From positions 1,082,342 to 1,146,341 of the forward strand of contig NZ_FMZZ01000001.1 in NCBI RefSeq assembly GCF_900101685.1: DNA of 64,000 nt, read 5' to 3'. The translations under genes were made by a program, and so were the position numbers. This stretch comes from Actinokineospora iranica. Lineage in GTDB: Bacteria; Actinomycetota; Actinomycetes; Mycobacteriales; Pseudonocardiaceae. The notes beneath the pieces are model-generated. The model made no database searches and had not been told where the DNA came from. It worked only from the letters and a program-made list of their open reading frames with translations. Shown one piece after another: positions 60,946-64,000 of the stretch. The first letter of the stretch is position 1. The number at the start of each line of letters is the position of its first letter.

Positions 60946-63194
60946 ATGGGGGATCGACTGGCCGCTGCCCTGCTGCACCATCGGCGACGAGCGGGACTCA
61001 CCCAGGAGGCACTGTCCGAGCGATCCGGCGTCTCGGTCCGGACCATCCGTGCCATCGAGTCCGGCAACCGGCCCAACCCGCAACTCGCCTCGGTCCGGCA
61101 GTTGGTCACCGCGCTGGATCTGCCGCCGCACACGCAGAGCGAACTGCTGGCCGCGGCGACGGGCGCACCCGAGCAGGTGAGCCCGGTTCCCCGTCAACTG
61201 CCGCCCGATGTGGTCGGCTTCGTCGGTCGCGCCGACGAGCTTGGTCGACTCGACGCGATGCTGGACAGCGTGGACCGAGAGCAGTCCGCGGTGGTGATCT
61301 CCGCGGTCGCGGGCACCGCGGGGGTGGGGAAGACGACGTTGGCGCTGCATTGGGCGCACCGGACCGCGGACCGCTTCCCCGACGGGCAGCTCTATGTCAA
61401 CCTCCGCGGCTTTGACGCCCGCGGCGCGATGGTGGAGGCCGCCGAAGCGGTGCGCGGCTTCCTCGACGCGCTCGGTGTGCCTCCGCGGCGCGTCCCGGTG
61501 GGCATCGACGCCCAAGTGGGCCTGTACCGCAGTCTGGTCGCGGACCGTCACATGCTCGTCATGCTGGACAACGCCAGAGACGCCGACCAGGTGCGCCCGT
61601 TGCTGCCCGGCACCGCCGGGTGCGTGGTGGTGGTCACCAGCCGCAACCACCTGGCGAGCCTGGTGGCCACCCACAATGCCCACCTGCTCCCGCTGGACCT
61701 GCTCACTGTGGCCGACGCGGAGCTGTTGCTGGCAAGGCGGCTCGGCCGCGGTCGGTGGCGGCGGAGCCCGGCCCGGTAGCCGAGATCATCGACCGCTGCG
61801 CCCGCCTGCCACTGGCGTTGGCGGTTGTGGCCGCGCGCGCCGCCAGCAGGCCCACGTTCCCGCTGAGCGCACTCGTCGCGGAGCTGCGCGAGGCAGGCGG
61901 CGACTTGGACGGGCTGGCGGGCACTGAACCCAGTACCGATGTGCGTTCGGTGTTCTCCTGGTCCTACCAGGCGCTGTCAACCGCGGCCAGGCAGGTGTTC
62001 GCCGCACTGGGACTCGCCCCCGGTGTCGACATCAGCCTGACCGCTGTCAACTGCCTCACCGCGTTGCCTGTCGAGACGCTGCGCGCACCGATGCGTGAAC
62101 TGGAGAACGGCTACCTTGTCGAGCAGACCCTGCCGAACCGCTACCGGATGCACGATCTTCTCCGGCTGTACGCGACGGAGCTCGCGAAGGAGATCGACGG
62201 AACCGCGCGGCACGCCGCACTCCGGCGGCTTGTCGACATGTACCTGGTTGTCGCGGGACGGGCACGCAGTCAGGTGATGTTCAGCCCGCGGATTCACGAG
62301 GTCGTGGACGTCTCCTCCGGCGATCCCTCCTGGCCGGAGTTCCAGGAAAGCACCGAAGCGCTGGACTGGCTCGACACGGAGCGGGCCAACCTCATCGCCT
62401 TGGTGAAATCACTCGCCGAGCACGGCTGGCACGACGACGTTTGGCGATTCGCCTGGCTACTTCACGGTTTCTTCAGGGCTCGTCAGCACAAAGCGGACTG
62501 GCTCGAAATAGGGCGCCTCGGAGTGTCCGCCGCGGACCGGACCGGCGACCACCTGGCGCGGTTCCACGCGGCCAACTGCCTCGGCGGCGCCTACATGGCG
62601 GCGGAGAGGTGGGACGAGGCGATTGCCTTGTATCAGGATGCGCTCGTCGTCACCCAGGCCGACAACGATCTGGAAAAGACGGCGATCGTGATGAACAACA
62701 TCGGCATCTCCCTCGTGAACAGCGGTGACGCCGTGGCCGCCATCGACTACCTGGAACAGGCGCTCACGCTCGCCCGCCAAGCGGGATCAGTGGACGATGA
62801 GGCCGTCTATTCGCTCAATCTCGGCGACGGCTACAACGCCATCGGCAGATACCTCGAAGGCCTCAGCCACAACCAGGCCGCCCGAAAACTGTTCCACACG
62901 CTGGGGAAGCGTCTCCACGGCGCGATTGCCGCGGTGAACATCGCGCAGTCCTACTTCGGCCTCGCCGACCTGGCCAAGGCCGCTGACACCGCCGAGCAGG
63001 CTAGTGCCGAGTTCCGCGCACTCGGCGCCTGGTACGACCTGGCCAAGCACTTGCTCTGGGTCGGGCACATCCGTACCGCCCTCGGCCAAAAAGACTTGGC
63101 GACACAAGCCTGGACCGATGCGATGGACACGTTCCAGAGGATGAACGACCCAAGGGCACACGAGGTCCAGCAACTGCTGAACGAGTCGATATAG
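60946..63194 (+). pseudogene. Xre/NB-ARC/TPR regulator with a frameshift
   Basis: The gene encodes an Xre helix-turn-helix (LTQEALSERSGVSVRTIRAI), an NB-ARC ATPase (P-loop AVAGTAGVGKTTLALHW, LVMLDNARDADQVRPLLPG) and, after about residue 380, TPR repeats (AANCLGGAYMAAERWDEAIA). Frame 1 ends at TAG 61777-61779. From about 61745 the rest continues in another frame (RSVAAEPGPVAEIIDRCARL) to 63194, so one indel in a very GC-rich run splits it. Such regulators activate secondary-metabolite clusters. A sequencing error is possible. Confidence 0.8.
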
Positions 63195-63244
63195 ATGGCG
63201 CAACCCTGAGTCTCAGCGGCTATCGAGACCAACGGTCACAGGGG

Positions 63245-63289
63245 CGCGCCTCGGCGGCTTCAGCCAGATCAGGAAGCCGCCGAGGCGCG
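63245..63289. terminator. Bidirectional terminator with 17-bp perfect stem
   Basis: cgcgcctcggcggcttc (63245-63261) and gaagccgccgaggcgcg (63273-63289) pair fully around an 11-nt loop, between the convergent regulator and small secreted protein genes. Confidence 0.88.
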
Positions 63290-63307
63290 ACCTGTCAGAT
63301 CACCAAA

Positions 63308-63616
63308 TCATGTGCTGACGCCGGAGGCCCACAGCACCCTGGCGTACCGGTCGCACCACACGATCGAGCGCTGCCCGGCGCGAACCGAGTTGCCGTAGTG
63401 CATGTACCGGTGGCCGTTGTCGAGGCGCTCGCACGCGGCCATGGCCGCGTACTGCCCGCTGCTGCTCTGCTTGCACAGGACGTCAGCGCCCGCATGTCCG
63501 TCCGAGCCGGAGATCGGCCGGAAGCTGCAGTAGTCGACCGCAGCCGAAGCGGGCGCCGCGACACCGAGCGCACCCCCTGCCGCCAGCACCAGCGCCAGCA
63601 CAGTGAGCCTTTTCAT
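63308..63616 (-). CDS. Small secreted protein
   Basis: The 102-residue protein has a signal peptide (MKRLTVLALVLAAGGALGVA, cleavage near ASA-AV) and a 75-residue mature part with four cysteines (YCSFRP, VLCKQSSSGQY, AACERLDNG, VWCDRYARVLW). No family is recognised. Its ATG overlaps the stop of the upstream transposase (ATGA), so it may be expressed from within the insertion element. Confidence 0.65.
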   Translation of the reverse strand: MKRLTVLALVLAAGGALGVAAPASAAVDYCSFRPISGSDGHAGADVLCKQSSSGQYAAMAACERLDNGHRYMHYGNSVRAGQRSIVWCDRYARVLWASGVST

Positions 63617-64000
63617 CCTGGTGTGGTCTCGTGGTTCTGCAGCACGTGGATGGCTTTGGCGAGTCGGCCGACGCGGCGTGGGCTGACGCGGACTTTGCGC
63701 AGGACGCGCCAGGTCTTGAGTTGGGCGTTGGCGCGTTCGCCGGGGCCGCGCAGGCGGGCGTGGGCGCGATTGGCGTCCTTCTGTGACTCGGGCTTGTTCC
63801 GCCCCCTTGTACGGGGTGATCACGTGCCGGCCGGTGGGGTTATATCGGTGGTAGCCCTTGTCGGCCAGGGCGATCAACCCTGCGTCGCGCAGGGCGGCGA
63901 GGATGTTCCAGATCCTGGCCGCGGCGGTGTCATGCGTGCTGCCCGGCAGATCACCCGACACCCACAGGATCGTCCCGTCCGGTGACGCGACGACCTGCGG
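63613..64000 (-). pseudogene. DDE (IS5-type) transposase, 3' part, frameshifted, cut by the window edge
   Basis: From 64000 leftwards the frame reads VVASPDGTILWVSGDLPGST and LIALADKGYHRYNPTGRHVI then TPYKG. Near 63815, at a GGGGGCGG run, the homology moves to another frame: RNKPESQKDANRAHARLRGP then GERANAQLKTWRVLRKVRVS, ending at TGA 63613. Such actinobacterial IS5-group transposases may use programmed frameshifting, so the shift need not be inactivating. The 5' part lies outside the window. Confidence 0.8.

Noticed and set aside
61720..63194. Second half of the NB-ARC regulator as an independent TPR gene
   Set aside because: It has no start codon with a ribosome-binding site, and the NB-ARC homology continues directly from the preceding frame.

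Overview
The window is high-GC actinobacterial DNA with many GTG starts, tight ATGA/GTGA stop-start overlaps, Lsr2, SigK/RskA, phosphatidylinositol mannoside genes and WXG100/YbaB-type proteins. These point to a mycolata-related actinomycete, most likely Pseudonocardiales (Actinokineospora, Saccharothrix and Lentzea relatives). The genus is inference from gene content and style; no rRNA is present and I saw no tRNA gene.

Region 1 (1-13,060) is a conserved housekeeping block, nearly all on the minus strand: thrS, a HIT-family Ap4A-type protein, pgsA, PI-mannoside acyltransferase, pimA and a Nudix gene, then pdxS. The order matches the Mycobacterium tuberculosis thrS-Rv2613c-pgsA1-patA-pimA-mutT-like...pdxS neighbourhood. 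Two insertions break it: a MarR/YceI pair between the HIT gene and pgsA, and an EF-G-like factor plus a HicAB-type toxin-antitoxin between the Nudix gene and pdxS.

Region 2 (13,061-27,310) holds envelope and signalling genes. These are a DUF305 lipoprotein, an LVIVD-repeat protein, a nitroreductase, a YbaB/WXG100 pair, a GGDEF protein, a histidine kinase/kinase-like/response-regulator operon, a FecCD-type ABC importer behind a clear cobalamin riboswitch, and a GAF-PP2C phosphatase.

Region 3 (27,311-32,570) mixes intact genes (TIGR01777 epimerase, hydrolase, AraC/GyrI, GNAT, Lsr2) with relics of DUF305, GNAT, HxlR, MFS and TetR genes.

Region 4 (32,940-36,840) is a compact SigK regulon: sigK, rskA, a sulfite-oxidase-like molybdoenzyme and a fasciclin lipoprotein. 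I find the same two-box promoter (CAATCC-N16-CGAA) before sigK, the molybdoenzyme and the fasciclin gene.

Region 5 (37,490-44,780) is a run of five secreted hydrolases: two esterases, then three proteins with different catalytic heads (NlpC/P60-like, lysozyme-like, GH43/32-like), all carrying the same seven-bladed-propeller-like lectin tail. This is the most striking set in the window.

Region 6 (44,800-56,810) has a GntR regulator beside a 44-bp perfect palindrome, a hydrolase-fold protein that has lost its catalytic triad, a two-gene VWA/glycosyltransferase unit sharing ricin-type lectin modules, a processive GT2 and a GTPase-like protein. A decayed sugar-nucleotide cluster (frameshifted GT4, truncated DegT) and an APH-type kinase follow.

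Region 7 (56,880-64,000) has an epimerase relic, an IS110 transposase, a Vps62-like lipoprotein, a DegT relic, two small secreted proteins, a frameshifted Xre/NB-ARC/TPR regulator, and a DDE transposase running off the right edge.
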